Shown here: positions 20,977 through 33,599 of the stretch, piece by piece
Numbering within the stretch: the first letter of the stretch is position 1
Layout: each line of letters begins with the position of its first letter
From: Amorphophallus konjac
Taxonomy: Eukaryota; Streptophyta; Magnoliopsida; Alismatales; Araceae
Length of the DNA: 64,000 nucleotides
Direction of reading: 5' to 3'
NCBI GenBank assembly: GCA_022559845.1
Contig: CM040117.1
Location: forward strand, 149,920,732 to 149,984,731
Translations under genes and position numbers: made by a program
The notes under the pieces: model-generated
Database searches by the model: none
Told to the model about the DNA's origin: nothing
Seen by the model: only the letters and a program-made list of their open reading frames with translations

Positions 20977-22500
20977 CCTGCCTTATCCATCAAGGGAGGG
21001 CAGATCGGAGAGAAAAGAAGAGGCGGAATCAAAGAAAAAAAGAAAAGAGAATTAGAAAGAAAGGGGAGAGGTCCAAGGAGAGAGGTTAGAGGGTTTTTCT
21101 CTTCTGTCCGAAGAAGCCCCCGTCTGAGCCTCTCGGCGGCCGCCGCTCTGCTCCATCCGAGCCTCCCAGAATCGGAGAAGGAGAGCATTTGTCTCTTGTC
21201 TACCTAGGTGGGTCTCCGTGGTTTCTTCCGGTTGAGCCCCCCTATTCTTCTTTGATTTTCTTCCCCTGATACGATGTAAGTGAGGGAGGGGAGGGAGTGT
21301 GCACGGCGCCGTGATCGTCCCCCCCATCTGCCTCCATTCTTCTTTCTCTCCGTCCGTGTTTATCGAATTTTGCCTCTCGGCCAGGGATATGCCCTTGGGC
21401 TATACGAATTGCTTCCCCCCTCCCCGGGGTTTCTTCTTTTATTATTCCGATGCGATGATCGAGTTCTGCATTATGCTTGTTACGAGCCTCGCGGTCAGGG
21501 ACACACTCGTGTGTGAATCTCTGCCCACTTCCGTCTGGGGATTAAATCTTCTGCCTTCCCCATGCCTTCCTCACAGGCCAGAGGGAAGGAGAGGACCGTC
21601 TCTGTGCCGAGCCCCTGTTGGCTGTTTTGTGAGCATAGTATGTACATCCCTTCCCCCAGGTCTCCGTGCTAACCAGATAATGCATAAATATCAACTCATT
21701 TAGCCCACGGGTTTCACCGTCTCGCGTTACTCTCTCTGCTCCGCTCGCATCTTAACAGGGGTATGCTCTGTAGCATCACTCTAGTGCCCGGGGAGGGGGA
21801 CATTCCCCCGATATTCCACGTTAGTCATTCTGCCGGCGGAAGGTTCATCCATCAATGATGAATATCCCAGTAGGCTATTGAATGCACAGCAATAGGGCCC
21901 TGTCCCGACAGATCCAAATCCACGGTCCTTAACGGGCCTCGTGGTGGCCGTGGGTCGCGTGCCCCTCGTAGGCTTGCCCTCGGGGTTTCCCTCCCATATC
22001 TGTCGTCCCGATCCGAGTGTTGTGGTGACTCGGGTTGCGTGCCCCTCGTAGGTTAGCCCTCAGGGTCTTCGCTCCCACATTGAGTCACCTCATTCACTCA
22101 CTGTTACCCACGGATTTGGTGCCCCTAGCAGGTTTGACCTCGGGGTTTTTCCTCTCCGTTCGGGTTTTTGCCGGCCGCCGTTGTACCACCCAGCTCTTAG
22201 GGGTTGCTCTGCTACGTGAGTACTCCCCGCTTCTCCCCGATAATCCTTTGGGATGGGGAGATGCTGCCGAAATTCTGGCTCGAACGAGTTTAAACTCGGA
22301 ACAATCGCCGCGCTCGAGTCTGGACCTCGCGCGAGCCCGTGATTCGACCTTGGATGGCTTGGGACCGATTCGATGAATGATAAACTCAATAAATTCTCAA
22401 AATCTTCCAAAACATTTTTAATATATCCATAAATAAACCAACGAAACTCTCGTTTCCGTGAAATCGGGCTAAATCGGCGTAGTTCGTATACGATAACGCC

Positions 22501-22552
22501 TTAAAACGGCGCGCCCTTCCCGGCGCACCTTAATCAGGCCGCGCCGTTTTAA
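22501..22552. repeat. Interrupted palindrome TTAAAACGGCGCGCC..GCGCCGTTTTAA in LTR of I
   Basis: Arms TTAAAACGGCGCGCC and GGCCGCGCCGTTTTAA enclose about 20 bases that hold another CGGCGC core. The right LTR has the same structure at 44769-44820. The arms equal those of the perfect palindrome at 41742-41775. Confidence 0.75.
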
Positions 22553-23394
22553 CAGGCTATTTCCCATTTACCTACAGATCTGGCGTCGTTTTAAGCCTTT
22601 TACCTACGTCTCAGGGCGCCGTTTCAAGCGTTTTAGCCCCTTTCTTCGCATGCACTGCACCAGTTTCTGTTCGAATCGTGTCATCGCGTCATTCCAACCC
22701 TTTTCCCACTCATGGGATGATTTCTTATGCTAATCATAGAAGGACACAAGCTCCTTGACCAAATAAACTGAATAAAATTAGCATGTTCAAGCTTGAATCG
22801 ATATGTCTCGAATCCTTGCCGTCATGCCTTAGTCCAAGCATTCATATCGCATTAATGTATGCCTAAATATGTGCATCCTTGGTATATCAAATAATATTAC
22901 CAGAAGGTCAGGTTACGCCTGATTGGAAGCCATGTTACGCGTGAAGGTGGCCTTCGAGCCTAAGTCCTCCGCCATGTACCAGGGTCCACCCTAATAAATC
23001 GTGTGTAGTCAATCGTAGCATCTTGCATGATCACTCGCATGCTCTGTATCCTTTATTCCGGCTTTGACAGCCCGCTATCTCGGCAATTAATCAAAGGTGT
23101 TACATCCTCGTGGGGGATGTAATTAACGCCATAACCTTTATGGTATGGCGGACTGCTGGTCCCGACCGAACCTCACATTCGCCCGACATGGGTCAGAATG
23201 AGCGCACAATAAAATCGTCACTCATGTGACTGGCACGCCCGCGTCGTCAGTCGGTCAGTTGACTACCAGTTAGTCAAATGGCTGATCGATACGTGAAATA
23301 AGACGCGTATATATGTACATATACGCATATATACACGAAATAAGGTAAGAACGACAAGACGGTCGGATAGAAAAAAAAACGTCGCAAACAAGTC

Positions 23395-23412
23395 TGGCAC
23401 GCCTGGTGGGAC
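23395..23412 (+). other. Primer-binding site of element I
   Basis: TGGCACGCCTGGTGGGAC, four bases after the LTR end at 23390. This form is typical of Tat/Retand elements and differs from the iMet type used by A, P and B. Confidence 0.7.
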
Positions 23413-23508
23413 TGGTGTCACCTTTCATCTCTTTGCCGAGATATTCGGGCTTTGAAGCCCTCTCAAAGGCTACTGATTATTTCCCTGTTTGTCTTTGCAG
23501 GCAGATCG

Positions 23509-25245
23509 ATGACGATCCACGGGATAACTGGCGTCGGTTTCGATCATTCGATCGTTGCTGGATACGTGCAAGGGTACCTGGCGGTACCCATGGAATTCGG
23601 CAGCTTCCCTGCCGCTGTAGGCTTCCCCAACTTTTTGGGGTTAGCCTTCGTCGATATCCTGGAGGTCGAAGCCCCAGAACCTGCCAAAGAGGTCGCAGAG
23701 AAGATGGAGCCTCTGAAGGTTCCCTGCTGCGAAGACTTGCCTGAAAGCCCGGCCCCGGCCGCTAGCTGCTTGGTGCACCACGTCATAGATGGGACCCACC
23801 CCAGTGCCATCAACAAGCACCCTGGAGGACGCCAGCGTCGCCAGGTCTGCCAGAATGCTGCTGCAATCACCGGAACCCTATCGCAGTCCGGGAAATCTAT
23901 GCTTGTTAGAGGCATGCGCGTCTTCCTCGACGGACGCACGGCCCGGGTGACCCCAGACTGAGTCATCCCCAACATCCCTGTCCGCAATACCTATCAAGCC
24001 CTCGCTGGAAGGAGGGCAGAAAGAGAAGAAGCTAGCCCCTATGGCCAAGGAAGCTCGGCACTCAAGCCGAAAAAGTTCAAACAGGTGTGAGTTCCAAAGC
24101 GGACCCGACCTGCCTACCATCTAACCCCCATCCGCCACCATCCTATGAACGACGAGGCGGGAGTGAGAAGAGAAAGGGGCTTGCCCCCGAAGAATGAAGA
24201 AGAAGTGGTTGCGGATCCTCCGCGCCGCAGAAGTTTCCGGGCTGCTGCCCGCCAAGCCAACGTCCCAGTCACGGGACGAAGATTCCAACATCCGGCCGAC
24301 AGAGCTCGGCTGGCCTATATCCCTACTGCTGGAGGTCGACAACTATCCCCCGTACTTTACCAAGAGCGGGGTCAAGAGGAGGTAACCTGTCTGATCAGGA
24401 ACTACTTTCGAGGGCTGGGCAACCCCTCGCTGGGTCAGCAGCGACTAATGCAGACAGTCGCCACTGACGAAGACTACTTCCCATCAGTGGCGGATGAAGA
24501 AGATATGGAAGATAGAATGATGGTGTCGTCAGTCGACGACAATGGGTACAATGACGGTTTCGAGATCGAAGCCGATGAAGCCTTCCCCGAGCGGGAAGAA
24601 GAAAGAAGAGTTTCCGTGTTCGAGAGGCTGACCTTTCCGCAACAAGCCAGATGGAGGGTCCATCGACAGAGAAGAAGGATGCAGGTCTTTACTTGCAACA
24701 TGGCTGGTATATCCAGCCAATATGGGGAGCTTCCTGAAGACTCCCAAGAACTGGCTCAATTGGCCGTACGGCCCGGGCCAGCTACCCGCAGAACAGAAGC
24801 GGCAAGAGAGCTTCTGGCGACCATGAGAGGGAAACAACCCCAGGTCTATCCCCGCTGGGATGATAAGGCCCCCGTCTTGACCGCTAATGTGGTGACGACG
24901 GAAGAAGAAGACGACGTCCTCCTCAACATCCTGCCTGAGGGTACGTCCGGGGAAACGACAGAGGGTATCCCCACCACTATAGATCCATCAGTTCTGATGC
25001 TGCTGCAAAAATATCAACGGGAGATAGATTCTTTGAAGAAACAGCTGATAGAAAAGACTGAGCATTCATCAGCTTCTAAACCACCCGAAGTCCAGGGTGA
25101 ATCATCTCGGGGAGCGGTTCATCGTGACGACCCTCCACCGCTCTTACACTGTCCCAGCCATCAGAGCCAAGCATGGCGACAGCGCAACAGCGGCCGCCAT
25201 AGCCTCAGTCGCTTCTACCTCCGGTGCTCCCCCAAGTGCATCTGA
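23509..25245 (+). pseudogene. gag: gag N-terminal region of element I
   Basis: After the PBS an ORF runs to 23961; its ATG at 23452 or 23509 (MTIHGITGVGFDHSIVAGYV) would start Gag. Stops at 23959 and near 24085 separate it from a second open stretch at 24145-25245. That stretch is acidic and charged, with RRERGLPPKNEEEVVADPPR, an LGQQRLMQTV segment and a short coiled-coil-like LLQKYQREIDSLKKQLIEKT near codon 300. From about 25100 the reading shifts frame to join the gag core. The N-terminal part of Tat Gag is poorly conserved, so the family call rests on position. Confidence 0.6.
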
Positions 25246-26117
25246 CACCCCCGCTGCTGCATCCTCCACAGGTGACCACCCTGGTCACCCCATACCTTCA
25301 GCCATCGCACTTCTATCCGGAGCCAGTCGACCCCACGGTCGTGAACCGGATGATGGTGGAAACGATGATCGAGCTGAAGCTCGCAGAGAAAAGTGAAGGC
25401 GACTACGTCGCGTTCGCTGCCTATCGGGTGCCCTACCCGCAACACCATGCGGCTAAACGGCTTCCCCCAGGGGTCAACAAGCCGCCCAAATTCAACAAAT
25501 TCAACAGGAAGGGGTCCCCTAAAGAGCATATTGCATATTATATGACCGTTATGGGTGATCTGGCCACTGACGAGTCATATCTGCTGAAATTCTTCGGGTC
25601 CTCGCTGACGGGGCTCGCATTCGAATGGTACTCTAGCCTCTCGGTCGGGTCAATCAGTGATTGGTCGGATATGCAGCGAAAATTCAGAGAAAGATTCCAT
25701 GTCACAGAGAGGGAGGTCACAGTAGCCGAACTCCACTCAACAAAACAAAGGGCGGATGAGACAGCCCTTGACTACATCAAGAGGTGGAGGAACCTCGGAA
25801 TGAGGTGCAAGCGGCCCCCGCATCAGGAGGACGCTGTGCAAATATGTAAACAAAACCTCAGGAGGGAGGTCCTAGAAAAGATGATTGGTATGGAAATTCG
25901 ATCGTTCGACCGGCTGAATAATGTGGTGGCTGAGGTGGAGGCTTTTCTAGCCAAGCCTGTCCCGACGTCGACTACCAGCACAGCCCAGAAAGGCAAGGCT
26001 GCGGAACGGCGCCCCACACCTAAAGAAGCGAATGCGCTTGATATCAAGGCGTTCGAACAACAGAAGGAGAAAGGCAAGAAAGCGGCTCCCCCGATGATAA
26101 AGAAGGTCCTTCGCTGA
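25224..26117 (+). pseudogene. gag: gag core of element I
   Basis: 297 codons with the retrotransposon Gag domain: FNRKGSPKEHIAYYMTVMGD, the LAFEWYSSL segment, WSDMQRKFRERFH, then ETALDYIKRWRNLGMRC, at about residues 95-215. This is the capsid-forming part of Tat-lineage Gag. A frame change near 26110 ends the ORF early; the following Gag sequence (RDKMKKAYSFPKD) is in another frame. Confidence 0.85.
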
Positions 26118-27142
26118 GGGACAAAATGAAGAAAGCTTATTCCTTTCCAAAAGACAAGACCCGAGTCCTGTTCGACTGGGTAACAGAATACAGCATGGTC
26201 ACTCTGCCCGAGCCAAGGAGGCCGGAGGACCTGAAAAGAAAAGACAGTCCGAGATTCTGCCCCTACCACTAGATGTTGGGACATCCAATCGAAGACTGCT
26301 ATGTTTTCAAAGACGTCATCGAAGGGATGGTGAAGAAGAATGAGATAGAGCTGGGAGAGTACAAAGTGGACCCTCCTCAGCCACATGAAGCCCCTTTCAG
26401 GAGGGCAGCAATCAACATGATCTCCCTCTACCAGGCATTACCTGAGGAGATCTCTGAAGCAAGCACACGGAGCACCTACGAAATCCATTTCCTGGGGCCC
26501 GTGAAAGAACAACAGGGGTGGCAGCAAATCCCTGTGAAGCACAAGAAGAAGAGGGCACCCCGCCCAAAAGAGGGGGCACATATCCGTGGCATTACACCCC
26601 GGCCTGCTCCGCCAGTGGTAGCACCCGTATGGGTCACCCCACCTGCAGCTATCAGAATACATACACCTAACAGGAGGAGACAGACTCCACTACCGGTGAC
26701 CAAGGAAACCAATCCTGGGGTCCTTCGACTGCAACACTTAATTGAAGGGCTAGATGAATATGTGCAGCCCGAACTGAAACCTCTGCGGGTACGGGACCAT
26801 GTCCCATGGCAAGAGCTGGAGCAACTCTCACTCAAGCAAGGGGAGGAAGCTGAAGCAGCACCACCTTAAGAGAGCAACCTGTTCTGGGGGCAAGCACCTG
26901 TAGAAACCAAAAAGAAGAAAAAGCAAAAGAAGAAGAAAAGAAGGGCCGCTGGGGCCCATAAAACACAGGTCGTCTCCTGCAATACCCTGTCGGCACTCTT
27001 CAACCTACCCGGAGAAGAGGAAGAAGAAGAAATTTGCTTCACACCCCATGCCGGGGGGGGCAAGGCCGAGGCTGCAACTGCTGCGCATGCCACTCGGTCA
27101 GGCCGAAAATGGGGGCGCCAGCCACCACCCAATCACAACATT
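26118..27142 (+). pseudogene. gag C-terminal region of element I
   Basis: Gag continues after the frame change, with FDWVTEYSMVTLPEP. A TAG at 26270-26272 stands where Tat elements have Gln, just before MLGHPIEDCYVFKDVIEGMV, the lineage's usual replacement for a zinc knuckle. An open stretch then runs at 26273-26869. From there to 27142 Lys- and Glu-rich coding sequence changes frame near a G-run at 27050. Confidence 0.7.
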
Positions 27143-28867
27143 ATGTTCAGAGGGGAGCAACCCTACAAGACACCTCCACCGGAAGTTAAGGGAGTCCAAA
27201 TCCCTCCTCCGTCAGGCCTATACAACAAGAGTGAGGGCAAGGCAGTCCCTTCATTCCTTGAATTTATGAAGATGTCAAAAGGGAAGCAGCCCTGCCAAGA
27301 TGCTAACCCTACACCCGGGGCCGGTCACCCACAGCCAGCACAATCTACTGAGGATGCGAATGCAGATGGAGCTTGCCCTACAGCAGCTAATAAAGAAGAC
27401 CCGACAGCCGGTGCCAGTCAAGACGGTGTCGAGTCCGAGGAAGATGAAGCAGGCCCGTCTGGACCCACAAATCAAAACCTCCCCAAGCCCAGATGGGCTG
27501 AAGAGATGAAGCTCTCCAATGTCCGGGCTGGGAGCCGAATAATGAAGTTGCTCAAAAAGCTCCCCGCTCGATTTACGATCTGGGAAATTCTCTCTTTGAG
27601 TGAAGAAACTCGACAGGCAATCATCATGGCTCTGCAGACGCCTGCTCATTTTGAAGCCTGCATAGCTGAGGCTATACCAGAAGCCAGTATGACCTTCTCT
27701 CCAGAAGACATGCTACTACCTACTGCCAGTCACAACAGGCCGCTATATATGAAAGGGCACCTGAACGGAAGAGAACTGAACCGGATTCTGGTCGATCCTG
27801 GTGCAGTAGTCAACATCCTGCCATATAGAATATACGAGAGGTACCACTTTAATGTGCATCTCGAGAAAGTCGGGGATATGCGTATCGCTGGCTTCAACCA
27901 AAAATGTGAAGTATCTATGGGAGTGGCAGAGTTCACACTGACCCTGGCAGATTTCACTACAACGGTGCAGTTTCATGTCATTGACTCTCGCACCTCCTAC
28001 AAAGCACTGCTCGGCCGCCCATGGCTGCATGAAAATATGGTGGTGCCCTCCACGCTCCACCAGTGCATCAAATACAGCCTCCAGGGGAAGGAGGAGAGGA
28101 TATTTACTGATATCCACCCATTCGAGGTGTTTGAATGTCACTTGGCGGACGCCAACCTATATACGGGGTCTCTCTGGAAGGTTTCTGAAGCTGAAGCCCC
28201 CGTAGGGGCGTCGAAGAATAGATCGGGTGACGGTTGGTATCCACCGCCGCCGCGCGGATATGTCAAGCCGAAGGTGGTCTCCCACATCACGGCTTCTGGA
28301 AATGTCGGTAGGGTGACAGCCCCAGCATTATACCCCAAAGCTAAGGAAGTACAGGTCGATCGACAGCACGACTGCATCGGAGTCCCGGTCGGCCTCACCA
28401 AGCCAGTCTCCGGCCTCAATGATCCCACTGTCGAACCTTTCAAAGCCTGGGAAGTGACACAGGAAGATGGGCCCAGCAGCTTGTTCTATATAGCTGAGGA
28501 GCATCCCGCTCAGGAAGACACGGACTGCAGCCTCCCTGAGGATCTAGCCAACCCGCGGGTTCCTGTTCAGGGCCTGGCATTTACAACTGATCGAACGGCC
28601 AGGATGTTTCAAAAGCAACACATCCCTCCCGATCAGTCTCAAAAACGCAAGGAAGCTTTCCAAAAGATGTGGTATCCTGCAAATCTGGATAAGGAAATGA
28701 GACGTGTCTCTCAACATCCAGGGTTGGGCTTCACCCTAGAAGAATATTATTACAGTGGGCGGTACGAGGTGGATACTATCTCCGCCTTCTATCCTACTGA
28801 AGATAGCCCTCTGAGGGCAACCTTTGATGAGTATCCGGCGGAAGCCGAATATCTTGAACTCGCTTAG
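27143..28867 (+). pseudogene. Protease region of element I
   Basis: 574 codons ending at a TAG. Residues 115-175 are the conserved Tat linker before protease (PRWAEEMKLSNVRAGSRIMK). The retropepsin core spans about 205-310: RELNRILVDPGAVVNILP, then YKALLGRPWLHE. The catalytic Asp is present, but the triplet is DPG rather than DTG or DSG. After the TAG at 28865-28867 the same frame continues without a break into the RT ORF at 29027, so protease and RT form one frame split by one stop. Confidence 0.8.
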
Positions 28868-30859
28868 TCCCGAAATCAAGAAGCAGAAACCTCGGCCCCT
28901 TGCCGATGCTGGGAGCAAGTTCATCCTGAAGAAGCGGCCTTTCAAGCCGAATTTGATACGGTTAGCAGCAGCGAAGCCGAAGACATTCAAGAAGTAGGAG
29001 TCTCTCCCTCTACAGGGGTCCTACTAATGACAACTTCAACACCCTTTCTGCCAATCAGGGAGGCCTTGGTCAACTCCAATCAAGGGGAGCCAGCTACCAG
29101 AGAAGAAAAAGCCACTTCTGCAGAAGATACAACTATCCCAGAAGGCGAAACTTCCTCAACTTCTGTTGCAAAATCAGCATACTGTCTGGGCCTGGCAGTG
29201 AACAGTTACCAGCCTGTCATGGCTGCAATCTCATCTGCAAACACCAAGGCTGCTCCTTCATCCTTGGAAGCTGCAACGGCAATGGATCTGCTAATAGAAC
29301 AATCCACCCAGCCGCTAGCACAAGAGATCAAGAAACCTCAGGAAGCTCTGGCGGTGTCTGACGAGGAAGTCGAAGTACTCGACCCTCAAGATGGTATTCC
29401 AGACTTCGTTGACCTCCAACCGGCACCTCCGGAGATAGAAGATGGAGGCCAAGCCACAGTCGATGAATTGATAGAAGTCAACCTGGGAAATGAGAAGGAC
29501 CCTAGGCCTACCTTCCTCAGTGCCCAACTATCCCCAGAAGAACTGGAGCTGTACATTCAACTACTGCTAGAATACCGGGATTGCTTTGCCTGGACTTATA
29601 AAGAGATGCCAGGTCTAAGCCCCGCTGTCTCACAACATGAGCTGGCAATCAACCCTGAAGCCGAGCCGGTGAAGCAACCACCGCGGCGCATGAGGCCAGA
29701 GCTCATCACCCAAATTTGTGCCGAAGTCGACAAGCTCATTGACGTGGGATTTGTTGAAGAAAACCAGTACACCACATGGCTGGCAAATATCATCCCCGTG
29801 AAAAAGAAGAATGGACAGATCCGGATATGTGTCGACTTCCGAGATCTAAATAAAGCCTGCCCCAAAGATGACTTCCCGGTGCCAATAACCGAGGTCATGA
29901 TTGATGCTACAACCGGCCATGAAGCCCTGTCATTCATGGATGGGTCTTCCGGCTACAATCAGATTTGGATTGCAGAGCGTGACCGGGTCCATACTACTTT
30001 CCGAACTCCTAAAGGCATTTATCATTACAAGAGAATGCCATTCGGACTAAAGAATGCTGGCACAACCTATCAGCGCGCAATGACCAAAATCTTTGATGAA
30101 TTGCTCTACCACAAGGTAGAGTGCTACATAGATGACCTGGTGGTCAAAACCAGAAGAAAAGAAGATCATCTGCAAGACCTCCGGATTGTTTTTCAGAGGC
30201 TGAGGCAGCACGAGCTAAAAATGAATCCTATGAAATGTGCGTTCGGAGTGTCGAGTGGAAAATTCTTGGGCTTCATCGTCCGATATCGGGGAATCGAGAT
30301 AGACCCCGCAAAGATCAAGGCGATTCAGGGGTTACCTCCGCCAAGGAACATCTCCGAGCTGAGATCACTACAGGGCCGTTTGGCTTATATCCGGCGTTTC
30401 ATTTCCAATTTGTCAAGGCGGTGCCAGCCTTTTCACAAGTTGATGATGAAAGATGTCCCCTTTTATTGGGATGAAGATTGCCAGGCAGCCTTCGACAAGC
30501 TAAAAGACTACCTGAAAACCCCTCCAGTGTTGGGCGCACCGGTGAAAGGGCAACCATTGATACTGTATATAGCAGCTACACACAATTCTCTGGGGGCAAT
30601 GCTGGCCCAAAATAATGAAGAAGGGAAAGAACAAGCCCTCTATTACCTCAGTCGGAGACTGGTCAGAACTGAAGAGAAATATACTTATATTGAGAAGATT
30701 TGTCTAGCGCTGGTCTTCACAGTTAAAAAGCTCCGACACTATATGTTGTCGCATGAAATCAGCTTGGTATCCAAAGAGGATCCCCTGAAGTACATTATGT
30801 CTCAACCAACCCTCAAAGGCCGCCTGGGCAAATGGGCGATAATCCTTAATGGAGTTTGA
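28868..30859 (+). pseudogene. Reverse transcriptase and RNase H of element I
   Basis: Open from just after the TAG to 30859. RT motifs: VKKKNGQIRICVDFRDLNKA, DFPVP, FMDGSSGYNQI (first catalytic Asp), MPFGLKNAGTTYQRAM, then YIDDLVVK (catalytic pair), and later FGVSSGKFLGFIV. The first RNase H follows (LYIAATHNSLGAMLAQN, EEKYTYIEKICLALVFTVKK). The frame shifts near 30845, and the continuation MEFDISYMPRKAVKGQA is in the next frame. All RT catalytic residues are present. Confidence 0.9.
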
Positions 30860-31409
30860 TATCTCCTACATGCCGCGCAAGGCCGTCAAGGGCCAAGCTA
30901 TTGCAGACTTCTTCGCTGAGCACCCAGTGCCCGGGGATCGCCCGTTGGAGTCGGAGCTTCCTGAAGATGAAACCCTAGAAGCCGTGCAAGTACAGCCCTC
31001 CTTATGGCAACTATACTTTGATGGCGCTTCCAGAATTGACACCTCTGCCACCGGGTTAGCCAGGGTCAGAGCAGGAGCAGGCATAGTCCTGAAATCCCCA
31101 GAAGGAGAAGTGGTATATACATCCTGTTCCATAAACAAGCAATGCACAAACAATGAAGCAGAATATGAAGCCCTGATAATCGGGTTGCAAATTGCTCTGT
31201 CCATGGGAATTCAGATGCAGGAAGCATTCGGAGACTCCATGCTAGTTATAAAATAGCTGGAAGGAGAGTTCGAGGTGCGAAAGCAAGAGCTCCTCCCCTA
31301 TCACCAGTTGGCAGTTCGCCTAATGTCGAGATTTTACTTCATCAGCATCAAGCACATCAATCGAGGCTGGAATGCTCAGGCAGACGCCCTCGCTAAGCTG
31401 GCCAGTTAA
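30849..31409 (+). pseudogene. Second (archaeal-type) RNase H of element I
   Basis: Begins MEFDISYMPRKAVKGQAIAD. The domain starts at LWQLYFDGASRIDTS with the catalytic Asp; NNEAEYEALIIGL supplies the Glu, and GDSMLVIK the next Asp. A TAG at 31254-31256 follows at once where Gln is expected. The domain continues in frame to HINRGWNAQADALAKLAS and a TAA near 31407. This additional RNase H is typical of the Tat lineage. Confidence 0.85.
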
Positions 31410-32822
31410 TTGGCGGTCCCGCCAGAGACAAGCCTGAATATAACAGTGATCAACCGCCGACAGGTCCCCAGCGTAATAGAGGTTCTGGCCGACGAACAAG
31501 AGATGGAAGTAGCAGTCATCGAAGGGGTTCAGCAGCCCGATTGGCGAGAGCATCTCCTACGCTGGTTTCAACACCAGCAACTTCCAAAAGAAAAGGAACA
31601 GAGAATGAAGCTCCTGAGGATCAAGGATTCTTACGAGATGAGAAGCGGGACCTTGTTCCGAATTATGGCAGATGCCCGAAGGAAAGTCCTACTCCGTTGC
31701 TTATCTTTAGCAGAAGCAGGACAGGTGATCCAGGAAGTCCATGCAGGATCAGCTGGAGCACACCAGGCTGGCCCGAAAATGAAAATTGAGATAAAGAAGC
31801 TGGGTTACTATTGGCCCACTATATTTGATGATTGCTGCAAGTTCGCCAAAGCTTGTCAGAAATGTCAAGAACATGCTAATGTGGCAAGGAGACCTCCAGT
31901 GCCACTGCATCCCACCCTGCCGAGCTGGCCATTTGCTCAGTGGGGCACGGACGTGGTAGGGCCACTGCCAGCATCTTCATCAGGGTGCAAATACATCTTA
32001 GCAGCTACAGACTACTTCTCCAGATGGGCAGAAGCAGTAGTACTAAGAGATGTGACGGGAGAACTAGTTGCAAGATTCTTCCGGCAGAATGTAATATTTC
32101 GGTTCGGGATCCCCAGCCGAATCATCTTTGACAATGGCAGCCATTTTAGAAATCAGAAGATTTATCGACTGGCCGACAAATACAAAATCGACTAGAGGAC
32201 ATCTTCCCCCTACAACCCTCAGGCCAACGGACTCGCAGAAGCCTTTAACAAGTCACTGTGCACGTTGCTGGCAAAGACTGTCAAGTCTAATAAAAACGAT
32301 TGGGAGGAAAGGATGTACGAAGCACTTTGGGCCTATCGTACTGTCTACAAGACCCCAACTGGCTGTTCCCCCTTCTCCCTTGTCTACGGGTCAGAAGCTG
32401 TGGTGCCAATCGAGCTTGAGGTTCCTTCATTACGAGTTGCCATCCAGCACGGACTAGTCGATGGTGAGCAGACCAATGCAGAAAGAAGATTGGAAGAGCT
32501 CATTGAGCTCGAAGGAAAACGCCTCCGGGCGTAGCAAAACATCCAGCTCTACCAAGCTCGCATGGCCCGTGCTTTTGACAAGCTAGTCAAGGGTCAAGAA
32601 TTCAAGAAAGGAGACCTGGTAATGGTCAAAAGAAAAGAAGTGATGGCCTCCAACCCCAAAGGGAAGCTAGTCGAAAACTGGGTCGGGCCGTATATTGTCC
32701 GCCGAGTATATGAAGGGGGTGCCTACGTCCTGGTAGACCACAAAGGGGTTATCCAGTTCTCCCCCCTCAACGGAAAACATATGAAGCTGTATAATGCAGC
32801 ACAACTAATAATCCCCGAGTGA
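31410..32822 (+). pseudogene. Integrase of element I
   Basis: Zinc-binding part: EVHAGSAGAHQAGPKM and CQKCQEH. Core: WGTDVVGPLPASSSG (Asp), IIFDNGSHFRNQ (Asp), then, after a TAG at 32193-32195, YNPQANGLAEAFNKSL (Glu). A second TAG lies at 32532-32534. The C-terminal part, FKKGDLVMVKRKEV to LVENWVGPYIVRRVYEG, ends at 32822 with AAQLIIPE. There is no chromodomain, as usual for Tat elements. D-D-E is complete, but the two TAG codons prevent full-length translation. Confidence 0.88.
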
Positions 32823-32837
32823 TCGGTCGGGATACTT

Positions 32838-33590
32838 TCCTTGGTTAGCGGCATTCCGCCCTAATCAAGCTACCGTCTCCTTGGTTAGCGGCATTCCGCC
32901 CTAATCAAGCTACCTTTCCTTGGTTAGCAGCATTCCGCCCTAATCAAGCCACCTTTCCTTGGTTAGCGGCATTCCGCCCTAATCAAGCTACCGTCTCCTT
33001 GGTTAGCGGCATTCCGCCCTAATCAAGCTACATTTTCCTTGGTTAGCGGCAGTCCGCCCTAATCAAACTACCTTTTCCTTGGTTAGCGGTATTCCGCCCT
33101 AATCGAGCTACCTTTCTTGGTTAATGGCACTCTGCCATAATCAAGCTACCTTCCCTTGGTTAGCGGCACTCCGCCCTAATCAAGCTACCTTTTCCTTGGT
33201 TAGCGGGATTCCGCCCTAACCGAGCTACCTTTCCTTGGTCAGCGACATTCCGTCCTAACCGAGCTACCTTCTCCTTGGTTAGCGGCATTCAGCCCTAACC
33301 GAGCTACCTTTCCTTGGTCAGTGGCATTCCGTCCTAACCGAGCTACCTTCTCCTTGGTCAGCGGCATTCCGCCCTAACCGAGCTACCTTTCCTTGATTAG
33401 CGGCATTCCACCCTAATCGAACTACCTTCCCTTGGTTAGCGGCATTCCGCCCTGATCAAGCTACTTTTCATCTGTCAGTGGCACTCTGCCCTGATCGAGC
33501 TACCCTCTCCTTGGCTAGCGGCATTCCGCCCTAATCAAGCTACCTCTCCTTGGTTAACGGCATTTCGCCCTGATCAAGCTACCCTCCCTC
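32838..33590. repeat. Tandem array of about 39-40 bp, 19 copies, downstream of pol in I
   Basis: Unit: CCTTGGTTAGCGGCATTCCG then CCCTAATCAAGCTACCTTT, repeated about 19 times with substitutions. It starts right after the integrase stop. Arrays in the region between pol and the 3' LTR are known for Ogre-type elements. Confidence 0.9.
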
Positions 33591-33599
33591 GGCTCGCAT

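Larger units (their letters stand above)
20112..23390 (+). repeat. 5' LTR of element I
   Basis: 3.28 kb, starting TGTTGGTACTCAAAATATGA and ending ACGTCGCAAACA. It matches 42031-45657 closely except that about 340 bases of the right copy (about 43217-43555) are missing here at 21296. Near 21950-22150 there are three diverged units with GTGCCCCTCGTAGGCTTGCC then CTCGGG. Open frames such as 20395-20757 and 21299-21703 are present in both LTRs and show no protein family. Confidence 0.9.

Noticed and set aside
20395..21703. ORFs of 120-134 codons (again at 42616-43971)
   Set aside because: They are LTR sequence of element I, with Pro/Arg/Ser-rich content expected from GC-rich DNA; no domain.
26476..26835. 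119-codon minus-strand ORF, Cys/Ser-rich
   Set aside because: Shadow of the gag C-terminal region of element I.
32838..33590. Regular 39-40 bp repeats resembling a CRISPR array
   Set aside because: Units are contiguous with no unique spacers, and the context is a plant retrotransposon.
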